A stretch of DNA of 64,000 nt, taken from the NCBI GenBank assembly GCA_902584445.1, contig CACHZY010000001.1, forward strand, positions 1 to 64,000. Direction: 5' to 3'. Positions 18,631-26,842 of the stretch are shown piece after piece. Within the stretch, counting starts at the first letter, position 1. Every line of letters starts with the position of its first letter. A program made the translations under genes and the position numbers. Source of the DNA: an uncultured Bacteroidota bacterium (GTDB lineage: Bacteria > Bacteroidota > Bacteroidia > Flavobacteriales > Flavobacteriaceae). Below the pieces are notes generated by a model. That model saw only the letters and a program-made list of their open reading frames with translations. It was not told where the DNA came from and ran no database searches.

Positions 18631-20620
18631 ATTCTAATTGATTTTGTAATGACTTTATTTCATCTCGTAAACGGGCTGCTTCTATAAAATCAAGATCCTT
18701 AGCTGCTTTTTCCATTTCTTTTCTCGAAACCCTAATTTTCTTCTCAATTTGATCTTTTGTCAAAAAACGGTTCTTTGCCTCCGCTACCTTCCGCTCACTT
18801 AGTTCTTGAGCAAATGTGGCAATAGAATTTTTTGAAAGGGCATTATCTAGAGATTTATTGAGAGCAGTCGGCGTTATTTTATTTTTTAGATTGTAAGCGT
18901 GCTGCTTATTGCGTCGGTAGTTTGTCTGGTCAATGGTTTTTTGCATGCTTTTGGTAATATTATCCGCATACATTATAGCTTTTCCATTGACATTTCTCGC
19001 AGCCCTGCCGACCGTTTGTGTCAATGAACGATGACTTCTGAGAAAACCTTCTTTATCTGCATCTAAGATCGCTACTAATGAAACTTCAGGTAAATCCAAA
19101 CCTTCCCTAAGAAGATTGACACCTACCAAAACATCAAAGAGTCCCTTTCTCAAATCTTGCATGATTTCTACTCTTTCTAATGTATCGACATCACTATGGA
19201 CGTAACGACATCTAATATTTAGTCTACTTAAATATTTAGTCAATTCCTCTGCCATTCTTTTGGTAAGTGTTGTTACTAGTGTACGTTCGTCTTTTTCGAC
19301 TCTTTGCTGAATTTCTTCTATTAAGTCATCAATTTGGTCTAGACTAGGTCGAATTTCAATTTCGGGATCCAGTAGACCTGTCGGTCGAATAACTTGTTCA
19401 ATATAAACACCTTCTGTTTGTTTAAGTTCATAATCAGCTGGAGTAGCACTTACATACAAAACTTGATTTTGTAGTATTTCAAACTCTTCAAATTTTAATG
19501 GTCGGTTATCCATAGCAGCAGGAAGTCGGAAACCGAAATTTACAAGGTTTTCTTTTCTACTGCGATCTCCTCCATACATGGCATGAACCTGAGATATAGT
19601 GACATGACTTTCATCTACAACCATTAAGTAATCATTTGGGAAATAGTCTAATAAGCAAAACGGTCGCGTCCCTGGGTCTCTTCCGTCCAGATAGCGTGAG
19701 TAATTTTCTATACCTGAACAATAACCTAGTTCTCTTATCATTTCTAGATCAAATTCTGTTCGCTCATGAAGTCTTTTTGCCTCTAAAAAACTACCTATAG
19801 ATTTAAAATAATCGACTTGTTTTGTCAAATCATCTTGAATTTCTGTAATAGCATTTTGAAGAATATCTGGAGAAGTAACAAACATGTTGGCAGGAAAAAT
19901 TTTAAGACTGTCGTAATTCTCTAAAATGCGATTTTCAATAGGATCAAAGGCCTCTATATCCTCTATTTCATCTCCAAAAAAATGTAGTTTAAAGGCAATA
20001 TCTGCATATCCAGGAAAAATATCGAGAATATCACCGTTTACCCTAAAGTTACCACGATTAAAATCTCCAGTGGTTCTTGAATATAAACTTTGCACCAGTT
20101 GGTAAAGTAATTTTGTTCTTGAAACTACTTGATCTTTTTCTATCGTAATAACATTTTTTTCAAATTCAACTGGATTACCAATCCCATAAAGACAGGATAC
20201 TGAGGCAACAACTAATACATCTCTTCTCCCGGAAAGTAGAGAAGAGGTAGTGCTTAATCGCAACTTTTCAATTTCCTCGTTAATGGAAAGATCTTTTTCA
20301 ATATAAAGACCACTGCTAGGAATGTAGGCCTCTGGCTGGTAATAATCATAGTAAGAAACAAAGTACTCGACGGCGTTATCTGGAAAAAATTGCTTGAATT
20401 CAGAATATAACTGCGCGGCAAGGGTTTTATTGTGTGCCAAAACTATCGTAGGGCGTTGCAATTCTTTTATGGTATTGGCAACGGTAAATGTCTTTCCCGA
20501 ACCAGTTACCCCTTGAAGTGTTACGTGTTTTTCTCCTTCGGAAAAACTATTAACAATTTGTCTAATTGCCTCGGGTTGGTCACCTGTGGGAAAAAAATCT
20601 GATTCAAGATTGAATTGCAT
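18629..20620 (-). CDS. uvrB: Excinuclease ABC subunit B
   Basis: 663 residues, the standard UvrB length. Walker A 'GVTGSGKT' at 37-44, beta-hairpin 'YFVSYYDYYQPEAYIP' (damage probing) near residue 86, helicase motif 'LREGLDLPEVSLVAILDADKEGF', and a C-terminal UVR motif 'EMEKAAKDLDFIEAARLRDEIKSLQNQL' that binds UvrC. It loads on damaged DNA with UvrA and recruits UvrC. uvrA and uvrC are not in the window. The promoter box lies only 4 bases before the ATG. Confidence 0.98.
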   Translation of the reverse strand: MQFNLESDFFPTGDQPEAIRQIVNSFSEGEKHVTLQGVTGSGKTFTVANTIKELQRPTIVLAHNKTLAAQLYSEFKQFFPDNAVEYFVSYYDYYQPEAYIPSSGLYIEKDLSINEEIEKLRLSTTSSLLSGRRDVLVVASVSCLYGIGNPVEFEKNVITIEKDQVVSRTKLLYQLVQSLYSRTTGDFNRGNFRVNGDILDIFPGYADIAFKLHFFGDEIEDIEAFDPIENRILENYDSLKIFPANMFVTSPDILQNAITEIQDDLTKQVDYFKSIGSFLEAKRLHERTEFDLEMIRELGYCSGIENYSRYLDGRDPGTRPFCLLDYFPNDYLMVVDESHVTISQVHAMYGGDRSRKENLVNFGFRLPAAMDNRPLKFEEFEILQNQVLYVSATPADYELKQTEGVYIEQVIRPTGLLDPEIEIRPSLDQIDDLIEEIQQRVEKDERTLVTTLTKRMAEELTKYLSRLNIRCRYVHSDVDTLERVEIMQDLRKGLFDVLVGVNLLREGLDLPEVSLVAILDADKEGFLRSHRSLTQTVGRAARNVNGKAIMYADNITKSMQKTIDQTNYRRNKQHAYNLKNKITPTALNKSLDNALSKNSIATFAQELSERKVAEAKNRFLTKDQIEKKIRVSRKEMEKAAKDLDFIEAARLRDEIKSLQNQLE

Positions 20621-20624
20621 ATTG

Positions 20625-20655
20625 CAAAATTAAAGTTTAAATACTCATTCCACAA
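20625..20655 (-). promoter_or_regulatory. Putative uvrB promoter (TTG-N20-TAATTTTG)
   Basis: On the minus strand, TTG (20655-20653) and an exact TAATTTTG (20632-20625) are 20 bases apart. The box ends 4 bases before the uvrB ATG, so transcription would begin at or within a few bases of the start codon, giving a leaderless or nearly leaderless mRNA. Confidence 0.6.
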
Positions 20656-20690
20656 CATTAATTATTATTAAGCCTGAATGACAATTAGGT

Positions 20691-20722
20691 TTGGATGAAT
20701 TCAGAATAAGGTGTTATTTTTG
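20691..20722 (+). promoter_or_regulatory. Putative promoter (TTG-N21-TATTTTTG) of the kinase-like gene
   Basis: TTG at 20691-20693 and an exact TATTTTTG at 20715-20722 with 21-base spacing, ending 14 bases before the GTG start at 20737. It is back-to-back with the uvrB promoter in a 116-base divergent gap. Confidence 0.6.
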
Positions 20723-20736
20723 AAAAAAGTTAAATT

Positions 20737-21798
20737 GTGAAAGAAAAATTAATTTCGAAAAAAAAACCTTTTTTTTCAATTTCCAAAGAGTTGTCACTTT
20801 TTTTAAAAAAGTATGATCGTTGGATGGACATTTCAATATGTTATGACGACCTATTACGTTTTTCAGGTTCCGTTACTGTCTATGATAAAAATGATGAGGA
20901 TACTCTTTGGGTTAGAGTTTATTATTCTGATTCTGACCGAGAAGAAATAGATTTTAATTTAAAAACGATATACACTTCTCTTCACTCTGATGGTAATATT
21001 TCTTCTTTACCTGACCTAAATATTGATGCAATTGATTACTGCACCTTTGGAAATTCAAAACCCTTTAGGATAAAAATCCGAAATATTTTAAACGATAATT
21101 TCACCTATTTCTACGTTAAAAAAACCGATGCTTCAAGGGTTTATGGATTGGAATTTGAGCATATACTTTCTCCATATAACCTAAATTATATGGTCAATAG
21201 TGATACATTAGTTGAGGAGCATATTTCTGGTATTCCTGGGGATATTTTTATTAAAGATTATTTATCGGATTGCACTTCATCAGAAAAAGCTCAAATTGCA
21301 AAAGAATATGTAAAATTCAATGAGCGTTGCATGATTAGGCTACTTGGTGATATGCGTGCTTATAATTATGTTGTGATTCCTATTCACGATTTTGATCACG
21401 TAATCTATCGAATCAGAGCCATCGATTTTGATCAACAAAGTTTCGAAGGAAAGTTATCTGTTTATCGGCCTCAGTTTTTTAAAGAAAATCACCCACTAAT
21501 TAAGGTTGTTAAGGAGAAACTAAATCATGAATCAATTATTCAATATAAAATTGAAGAACGTTCTATTCTTTCCCGAAGATTAATCAATTCAGGAAATCGT
21601 ATTGATTTTTTGATTTCGATTATGAAAAATGATGTACTCTCAACTGCTGAAAATTTGGAGCAACTTAAAAACGAGATTTTTGTTTTCACCAATGATCCTG
21701 CTTTTAAAGAAAGCCAATCCATGGGTGAGTTGATGCAGGCCGCATTTGATTATACACGAAAAAATTATGAAAATGTTAGCCTAAGTGATTTGCTCTAG
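20737..21798 (+). CDS. Conserved hypothetical protein with protein-kinase/APH-like motifs
   Basis: 353 residues from a GTG start; no signal peptide or membrane segment. I do not recognise a named family, though I believe similar proteins occur in other flavobacteria. The middle of the protein reads like a kinase or aminoglycoside-phosphotransferase core in the right order: 'YFYVKK' (possible beta-3 lysine, 128/129), 'RVYGLEFEHI' (possible alpha-C glutamate, 139/141), 'TLVEEHISGIPGD' (hinge-like, 157-169), 'LLGDMRAYN' (Asp205, Asn210, like HxDxxxxN) and 'RAIDFDQQ' (Asp230, like DFG). The C-terminal 100 residues look helical. It starts divergently from uvrB and its stop overlaps the convergent pRiA4b-like gene by 4 bases. 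Fold and ATP use are inferences. Confidence 0.7.
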   Translation: MKEKLISKKKPFFSISKELSLFLKKYDRWMDISICYDDLLRFSGSVTVYDKNDEDTLWVRVYYSDSDREEIDFNLKTIYTSLHSDGNISSLPDLNIDAIDYCTFGNSKPFRIKIRNILNDNFTYFYVKKTDASRVYGLEFEHILSPYNLNYMVNSDTLVEEHISGIPGDIFIKDYLSDCTSSEKAQIAKEYVKFNERCMIRLLGDMRAYNYVVIPIHDFDHVIYRIRAIDFDQQSFEGKLSVYRPQFFKENHPLIKVVKEKLNHESIIQYKIEERSILSRRLINSGNRIDFLISIMKNDVLSTAENLEQLKNEIFVFTNDPAFKESQSMGELMQAAFDYTRKNYENVSLSDLL

Positions 21799-22268
21799 TA
21801 AAAATTGTCATAATCATCTTCATCCGTTTTTAAATCATCGCTTAGATCATTTGATCCCCCAAATTCCTTATTTGGTGGAGTTTCAGGAACTTCACCATGG
21901 GTAAATATTAAACTTGGGTATCCTTTAGATACTTCTTTTTGAGCAATTTCAATTAACTCAACATAAAAGGTCCAAAGATTTAGAAAATCATAAACGTAGA
22001 TTAAACGATTTTCTGATTCAGAAAGGATTTTTTCTAAGGGTTTATCATTCAAAGGCTTTTCCCCTAAACCCATATCTAACAATGGCATTTCCTCTCCTTG
22101 GTTCCATTGCTCATCAGAACGGTAAAAAGAGGCCATTTCATTACCTGCAAAACCAAAAGATTGGGACAACGCATCATGAAGTTCCTCTAAGCTTGAACTT
22201 GACTCAATTTCAAAGTCTCGGATAACATCTTCCTCAGTATCCAAAATGGCTCTCATTCTATATATCAT
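21795..22268 (-). CDS. Plasmid pRiA4b ORF-3-like / IS1096 TnpR-like family protein
   Basis: 157 residues. 'YRMRAILDTEEDVIRDFEIESSSSLEELHDALSQSFGFAGNEMASFYRSDEQW' matches the start of the PRiA4_ORF3 family (named after a plasmid ORF and an IS1096 passenger), whose function is unknown. The C-terminus 'SDDLKTDEDDYDNFY' is very acidic. Despite the name, nothing mobile surrounds it: no inverted repeats or transposase. It is the last gene of a minus-strand run after ctaA (7-base gap) and overlaps the kinase-like gene by 4 bases. Family call fairly firm; role unknown. Confidence 0.85.
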   Translation of the reverse strand: MIYRMRAILDTEEDVIRDFEIESSSSLEELHDALSQSFGFAGNEMASFYRSDEQWNQGEEMPLLDMGLGEKPLNDKPLEKILSESENRLIYVYDFLNLWTFYVELIEIAQKEVSKGYPSLIFTHGEVPETPPNKEFGGSNDLSDDLKTDEDDYDNFY

Positions 22269-22275
22269 AAAATTA

Positions 22276-23277
22276 TTATTTTACTATTATTCTAAATATA
22301 AATAAAGATTGTGCTCCAAACAAAAGGGCGGCGATAATCAAATGTAATGGTTGTGAACTGAAAGGAAAGTCCAGATAAAACATTAAAATTCCAGTAAAAA
22401 TTTCTAAACCAATAAGTCCAAGTATTTGATTGAAAATCCTTAGGTTGAGATTTATTTTACGTAACATCCAAAATAAAGTCAGGTGAACTGCAAGAACTAT
22501 TAGGGATAAACTTCGGTGGAAATAAAATTTCAGTGGAGCTGGATCAAGCCATTGGCTAGCTTGTAGATGCATTTTTAAATCGACAAATTGTCTTACTTGG
22601 GTTCCTAAGCCAATTTGGAAAAGGGTAAGCACTACAGCGAAGATCGCAAGTATTTTCATTAATTGACTAGCAGGTATTGGGGTTATTTTTCTTTGACTAA
22701 TGAACAATAGGATTATTAAACCTAATACGATAAGTAATGCCATAACCATATGAATAGTAATTCGGTATGGCAATAAATTAGAATCGACTACTGTTTTTCC
22801 AAGCCAAGCCTGAAGAACCATTGCCATCAAAATTAAAAATGAAATAATTGGTGTAATTTTCTTTTTTTTCTTCAACAAAAATGATTGTACGGTCATAACG
22901 AGAACTGCTAGCCCAGCTAAGGCTCCCAACAATCTGTTTAGGTACTCGATCCATGTATGATATGGATTAAATAAGGCATAGTCATGTTGAGTGTAAAACC
23001 CCCAATTTTTTGGATTATAATCAAACCTGGAGTTAAAATCACTTTTGGCAACTCGAAGCTCCTCATCTAAAATAATTACTTGCCCCTTTAAGTATACGTG
23101 ATTGGGTTTCCAGTCAAGCTGAGATCTCTCGGTAGGAGGTATCCAATATCCAAAACATTTGGGCCAGTCAGGACAGCCCATTCCACTTCCGGTCATACGA
23201 ACAATTGCTCCAGCTGTGATCACTAAATAAACAATGATCAAGCTAAATTTAACCGATTTTATAAAACTATTCTCCAT
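22276..23277 (-). CDS. ctaA: Heme A synthase (COX15/CtaA family)
   Basis: 333 residues, about eight membrane helices. The N-terminal 'VYLVITAGAIVRMTGSGMGCPDWPKCFGYWIPP' and 'WIEYLNRLLGALAG' are characteristic of the family; conserved histidines for heme occur in 'ITIHMVMALL', 'FYFHRSLSLI' and 'QPLHLIIAAL'. It oxidises heme O to heme A for aa3-type cytochrome oxidase, pointing to aerobic respiration. The start overlaps the 3' end of cca by 11 bases, so the two are translationally linked. The rest of the oxidase cluster (ctaB, coxABC) is not here. Confidence 0.94.
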   Translation of the reverse strand: MENSFIKSVKFSLIIVYLVITAGAIVRMTGSGMGCPDWPKCFGYWIPPTERSQLDWKPNHVYLKGQVIILDEELRVAKSDFNSRFDYNPKNWGFYTQHDYALFNPYHTWIEYLNRLLGALAGLAVLVMTVQSFLLKKKKKITPIISFLILMAMVLQAWLGKTVVDSNLLPYRITIHMVMALLIVLGLIILLFISQRKITPIPASQLMKILAIFAVVLTLFQIGLGTQVRQFVDLKMHLQASQWLDPAPLKFYFHRSLSLIVLAVHLTLFWMLRKINLNLRIFNQILGLIGLEIFTGILMFYLDFPFSSQPLHLIIAALLFGAQSLFIFRIIVK

Positions 23278-24697
23278 TGGTCACTAAACCTATTTCGTTA
23301 CCTTTTCTTAGCATTAAATTAAATGCTGCTTCATAATCATTGGGAATTTCGCCTTCCAAAATAGCCTCTTTAATTGCCTCTTTTATCACACCAATCTCTT
23401 TACACGGTTTTAAGTTAAAATGTCTCATGATCATTTCACCTGTTACTGGAGGTTGAAAATTTCTAATACGATCTCTTTCTTCTACTTCAGTTATCTTTTG
23501 TCTTACAATTTTAAAGTTGTTGTGATATCGCTTAAAACGAGTTGGGTTTTTTGTTGTGATATCAGCTTCACAGAGGGTAATTAAATCTTCTAATAAATCC
23601 CCAGCATCAAACACCAAGCGCCTTACCGCTGAGTCTGAAACGATGTCTTCCGAAATAATAATAGGTCTTGAACTCATCATTACAAGCTTTTGAACGTATT
23701 TCATTTTTTCATTCAATGGCATTTTTAATCTTTTAAAAAGCTTGTAAACCATTTTTGAGCCGACGAATTCATGTCCATGAAAAGTCCATCCTATTTTTTG
23801 GTGGAATTTTTTAGTGGGAGCTTTACCGATATCATGAAGTAAGGCCGCCCACCGAAGCCACAAGTTATCTGATCTTATACATAAATTGTCTACAACCTCC
23901 AGGGTATGGTAAAAATTATCTTTATGTTTTTGCCCCTCAATTTCTTCGATACCTTTAAGATTAACCAATTCTGGGATTATTTTTTCTAGTAATCCGGTTT
24001 GCTCCAATAACAGATAACCTACAGAGGGTATTTGGGTCATCAAAATTTTATTTAGTTCATCAACGATTCGCTCACTGTTAATTATTGATAAGCGATTTAC
24101 ATTTTCTTTAATTGCATTTAATGATCGGTTCTCAATTTTGAATTTTAGTTGAGCAGCAAATCGAATTGCGCGCAACATCCTAAGAGGGTCATCAGAATAA
24201 GTAATTGAGGGATCTTGAGGTGTTTTGATGACACCATTTTTCAAATCTTGCAATCCATTGAACGGATCAATTAGTTCACCGATATTTTTTGGATTTAGAC
24301 TCACTGCCAGTGCATTAATGGTAAAGTCTCTTCTTTTTTGGTCGTCTTCAAGCGTTCCTGAAAATATTTTTGGATTTCTACTTTCTCGAGAATAGGATTC
24401 CTTTCTGGCACCGACAAATTCTATGGTAATTCCTTCCCATTGAATCATTGCAGTTCCATAAGATTTAAAAATTTTTATGGGACTGGCGTTGGTTAGTTTT
24501 TTTTGTATTACCTGCGCTAATTCAATACCTGATCCTATAGCTACTATATCGATATCTTTAGCCCTTTCAGTTCCTAGGAGGTGGTCTCTTACAAAACCTC
24601 CTACAAGATAAGTTTCTATACCCAGTTCCTTTACACTTTGAAGAAGTACTTCAAAAATTTTTTGCTGCAGAACACCATGGAAATTATTATTTAACAT
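23267..24697 (-). CDS. cca: CCA tRNA nucleotidyltransferase with HD domain
   Basis: I start it at the ATG giving 'MLNNNFHGVLQQKIFEVLLQ' (476 residues), one base after the stop of the upstream tsaC-like gene; the ORF-track start 13 codons earlier overlaps that gene. Nucleotidyltransferase head: 'ETYLVGGFVRDHLLGTERAKDIDIVAIG' with catalytic DxD, then 'DDPLRMLRAIRFAAQLKF'. A C-terminal HD domain has 'RWAALLHDIGKAPTK'. It adds or repairs the 3' CCA of tRNAs; the HD part may act as a phosphohydrolase. It lies between tsaC and ctaA in one minus-strand operon. Confidence 0.94.
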   Translation of the reverse strand: MLNNNFHGVLQQKIFEVLLQSVKELGIETYLVGGFVRDHLLGTERAKDIDIVAIGSGIELAQVIQKKLTNASPIKIFKSYGTAMIQWEGITIEFVGARKESYSRESRNPKIFSGTLEDDQKRRDFTINALAVSLNPKNIGELIDPFNGLQDLKNGVIKTPQDPSITYSDDPLRMLRAIRFAAQLKFKIENRSLNAIKENVNRLSIINSERIVDELNKILMTQIPSVGYLLLEQTGLLEKIIPELVNLKGIEEIEGQKHKDNFYHTLEVVDNLCIRSDNLWLRWAALLHDIGKAPTKKFHQKIGWTFHGHEFVGSKMVYKLFKRLKMPLNEKMKYVQKLVMMSSRPIIISEDIVSDSAVRRLVFDAGDLLEDLITLCEADITTKNPTRFKRYHNNFKIVRQKITEVEERDRIRNFQPPVTGEMIMRHFNLKPCKEIGVIKEAIKEAILEGEIPNDYEAAFNLMLRKGNEIGLVTNGE

Positions 24698-24698
24698 A

Positions 24699-25244
24699 TT
24701 ATGCTCTAATAAGTGTTGTTTTTCCTGTTTTTTCAAGTTTTATTATTCTTGAGACCTTATCATTTACCTTATCAATGTCTTGTTTAATGATATAGTCGAC
24801 ACCACTGATGATTTCCTCAGAAATATCAGCATACTTTTTGGGGTGGTCATGACCACTTAAGTTGGCAGAGGTTGAAATCAATGGTTTTCCAAAAGCTGAA
24901 ATCAATGGAGTACAAAAATGATGATTAACTATTCTGATTGCTACTGTTTTCTCTTCAGCAATAGCATTAGATGCAATTGCTATTGGGTTTGATAAAATTA
25001 CTGTAGTTGGTCGATCACAGTAAATATATTTCTTAATATTTACAGGCAATTTGGGAATATACTTTTTGAGCATTTCAAGATCTGATACCATGCAAATCAT
25101 AGCTTTACTATCAGATCTTTTTTTCAACTGATATACTTTATCAACAGCATAGGCATTGGTTGCGTCGCAAAGTATACCCCAAATTGTATCTGTTGGTGAA
25201 AGTAATAATTTTCCATCTTCGAGGATTTTTAGTAAATTTTTCAT
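24699..25244 (-). CDS. L-threonylcarbamoyladenylate synthase (Sua5/YciO/YrdC family)
   Basis: 181 residues, a single YrdC domain. 'LLSPTDTIWGILCDATNAYAVDKVYQLKKRSDSKAMICMVS' contains the KxR...SxN-type nucleotide/threonine-binding signature, and 'PLISTSANLSGHDHPK' the other. These enzymes make threonylcarbamoyl-AMP from threonine, bicarbonate and ATP for the universal t6A37 tRNA modification. YciO-type paralogues have a similar fold but less certain roles. It heads a minus-strand operon with cca, ctaA and the pRiA4b-like gene, and has a well-spaced promoter just upstream. Confidence 0.9.
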   Translation of the reverse strand: MKNLLKILEDGKLLLSPTDTIWGILCDATNAYAVDKVYQLKKRSDSKAMICMVSDLEMLKKYIPKLPVNIKKYIYCDRPTTVILSNPIAIASNAIAEEKTVAIRIVNHHFCTPLISAFGKPLISTSANLSGHDHPKKYADISEEIISGVDYIIKQDIDKVNDKVSRIIKLEKTGKTTLIRA

Positions 25245-25526
25245 TTATACTTCAAAAATAGGGCTTTTGGGTAGCTTGACAAACATTACTCTTGCACTAT
25301 AATTATTTCAGATGATTTTTTAGATTTGTTATTTTCTATTGGGTTAAAAGAATATTTATTAACTAATTATTTTGTTAATAGTTGAATTTTAATTTCAAAT
25401 ACTAATTATAATATTTATTGATGAATCAGATCAATTTTAATTAATTCACATCTATTAAAACTTGATTAATATCTTTTCAAATTGAAAGACTAAATTTTTA
25501 ACTTTTAATAAAACTTTAAAGATTTA
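25245..25526 (-). other. 282-base AT-rich intergenic gap, longest in the window
   Basis: Between the tsaC-like gene (start 25244) and the end of dapD (25527). The first 40 bases carry the tsaC promoter. The rest is extremely AT-rich with no ORF, tRNA-like or riboswitch-like structure that I can recognise. TATTAAC (25357-25363) and GTTAATA (25374-25380) form a 7-bp inverted repeat with a 10-base loop but no adjoining T-run. It may hold the dapD terminator or nothing specific. Confidence 0.5.
25253..25282 (-). promoter_or_regulatory. Putative promoter (TTG-N19-TATTTTTG) of the tsaC-cca-ctaA operon
   Basis: On the minus strand, TTG (25282-25280) and an exact TATTTTTG (25260-25253) with 19-base spacing, one of the best consensus matches in the window. 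The box ends 8 bases before the ATG, so the leader would be only a few bases. Confidence 0.65.
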
Positions 25527-26333
25527 TTAAACTGCAACGTCATGTTCTCTTAAAGCTGCATTTAAAGATGTCTTTTTATCAGTGCTCTCTTTTCTTTTAC
25601 CAATAATTAAGGCACAAGGAACCTGAAATTCTCCTGCAGCAAAACTTTTTGTGTAGCTTCCAGGAATTACCACTGAGCGCTCAGGAACCTCTCCCCTATA
25701 TTCAATAGGTCTTTCGACTGAAACGTCAATCACCTTTGTCGTGGCAGTTATGACCACGTTGGCTCCCAAAACGGCTTCTTTTCCAATTTTAGCACCCTCA
25801 ACTATAATACACCTAGACCCAATAAAGGCATTGTCTCCAATGATTACAGGAGCGGCTTGTAGAGGTTCTAAAACACCACCGATTCCAACTCCACCACTTA
25901 GGTGTACATTTTTGCCTATTTGTGCACAGCTTCCAACTGTTGCCCAGGTGTCTACCATTGTTCCTGAATCAACATAGGCACCAATATTTACATAACTTGG
26001 CATGAGAATTACTCCACTGGAAATATAGGCTCCATGCCTTGCAATCGCATGAGGAACGACTCGAATACCTTTTTTTTTATATCCATTTTTAAGTGGTATT
26101 TTATCATGAAACTCTAAGGGACCTACCTCGATGGTCTCCATCTTTTGAATTGGAAAATAAAGTACAACAGCTTTTTTGACCCATTCATTTACCTGCCATC
26201 CATTTTTCAAAGGGCTAGCAACTCTAATTTTTCCTGTATCTAATTGATTGATTACTTGTCTTATGGCCTCTTGTGTTTCGCTCTTTTCTAATAACTTGCG
26301 GTCGTCCCAAGCCGATTCGATTATTTTTTGCAT
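25527..26333 (-). CDS. dapD: 2,3,4,5-tetrahydropyridine-2,6-dicarboxylate N-succinyltransferase
   Basis: 268 residues. The N-terminal helical domain is followed by a left-handed beta-helix of hexapeptide repeats ('VPHAIARHGAYISSGVILMPSYVNIGAYVDSGTMVDTWATVGSCAQIGKNVHLSGGVGIGG'), then 'NAFIGSRCIIVEGAKIGKEAVLGANVVIT'. DapD succinylates tetrahydrodipicolinate in the succinylase route to meso-diaminopimelate and lysine, so this organism uses the succinylated branch. dapB (57.1 kb) and lysA (15.5 kb) act before and after it. It is divergent from ruvX, with a 83-base shared gap. Confidence 0.96.
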   Translation of the reverse strand: MQKIIESAWDDRKLLEKSETQEAIRQVINQLDTGKIRVASPLKNGWQVNEWVKKAVVLYFPIQKMETIEVGPLEFHDKIPLKNGYKKKGIRVVPHAIARHGAYISSGVILMPSYVNIGAYVDSGTMVDTWATVGSCAQIGKNVHLSGGVGIGGVLEPLQAAPVIIGDNAFIGSRCIIVEGAKIGKEAVLGANVVITATTKVIDVSVERPIEYRGEVPERSVVIPGSYTKSFAAGEFQVPCALIIGKRKESTDKKTSLNAALREHDVAV

Positions 26334-26346
26334 TTTTATCTTTTTT

Positions 26347-26354
26347 CAAAAATA
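26347..26354 (-). promoter_or_regulatory. Putative -7 box (TATTTTTG) for dapD
   Basis: Exact TAnnTTTG match on the minus strand, 13 bases before the dapD ATG, in the dapD/ruvX divergent gap. No TTG at the normal -33 distance. Confidence 0.45.
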
Positions 26355-26400
26355 CTGAATTCAGTAGTTTTAGACTATATAATCGTCTTTTCAAAAAAAG

Positions 26401-26408
26401 TATATTTG
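26401..26408 (+). promoter_or_regulatory. Putative -7 box (TATATTTG) for ruvX-def-DUF5606-mazG
   Basis: Exact TAnnTTTG match 8 bases before the ruvX ATG; the implied leader is only a few bases. It is back-to-back with the dapD box, 46 bases apart. No clear -33 TTG. Confidence 0.5.
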
Positions 26409-26416
26409 CAATTAAT

Positions 26417-26842
26417 ATGGGGGTTATAATTGGAATTGATTACGGAAAAAAACGAATTGGGCTAGCTCACACAGATCCCAATCAAATGATTGCTAGTGGT
26501 TTGTGTACGCTATCAACCCCTAAAGTGATTGAATTCTTAGAAAATTATTTGAATCATACACCCATTGAAAAGTTTGTCGTCGGACAGCCCAAGCAGAAGG
26601 ATGGTAAATATTCAGGGGTTGAAAATGACATTCTGAAATTTATTACAGAGCTACAAAATAATTTTGAAACAATTCCTGTTTTGCGCCAGGACGAACGCTT
26701 TACCTCAAAAATTGCCTTTAAAAGCCTAATTGAAAGCGGTGCGAATAAAAAAGCAAGAAAAGACAAGGCTTTGGTTGACCAAATTAGCGCTACATTGATT
26801 TTACAATCTTTTTTGGAGTCTATTTCTAAAACAGTGATATGA
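26417..26842 (+). CDS. ruvX: Holliday junction resolvase-like protein RuvX/YqgF
   Basis: 141 residues from the ATG giving 'MGVIIGIDYGKKRIGLAHTD', the canonical YqgF start; the longer ORF-track version runs back through the promoter and dapD. RNase H-like fold with the first acidic residue in 'GIDYGKKRIG', then 'VGQPKQKDG', 'LRQDERFTSK' and 'KDKALVDQISATLILQSFL'. The family is linked to Holliday-junction resolution and, in E. coli, to pre-16S rRNA 5'-end maturation. It is the first gene of a four-gene operon with ATGA overlaps. Confidence 0.93.
   Translation: MGVIIGIDYGKKRIGLAHTDPNQMIASGLCTLSTPKVIEFLENYLNHTPIEKFVVGQPKQKDGKYSGVENDILKFITELQNNFETIPVLRQDERFTSKIAFKSLIESGANKKARKDKALVDQISATLILQSFLESISKTVI

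Noticed and set aside
21795-22268. IS1096/TnpR-like annotation suggesting an insertion sequence
   Set aside because: The name is historical. No transposase, terminal inverted repeats or target duplication occurs around the gene, and the neighbours are core genes.
26273-26416. N-terminal extension of ruvX in the ORF track
   Set aside because: It crosses dapD codons and the promoter region; MGVIIGIDYGKKRIG at 26417 is the family start.
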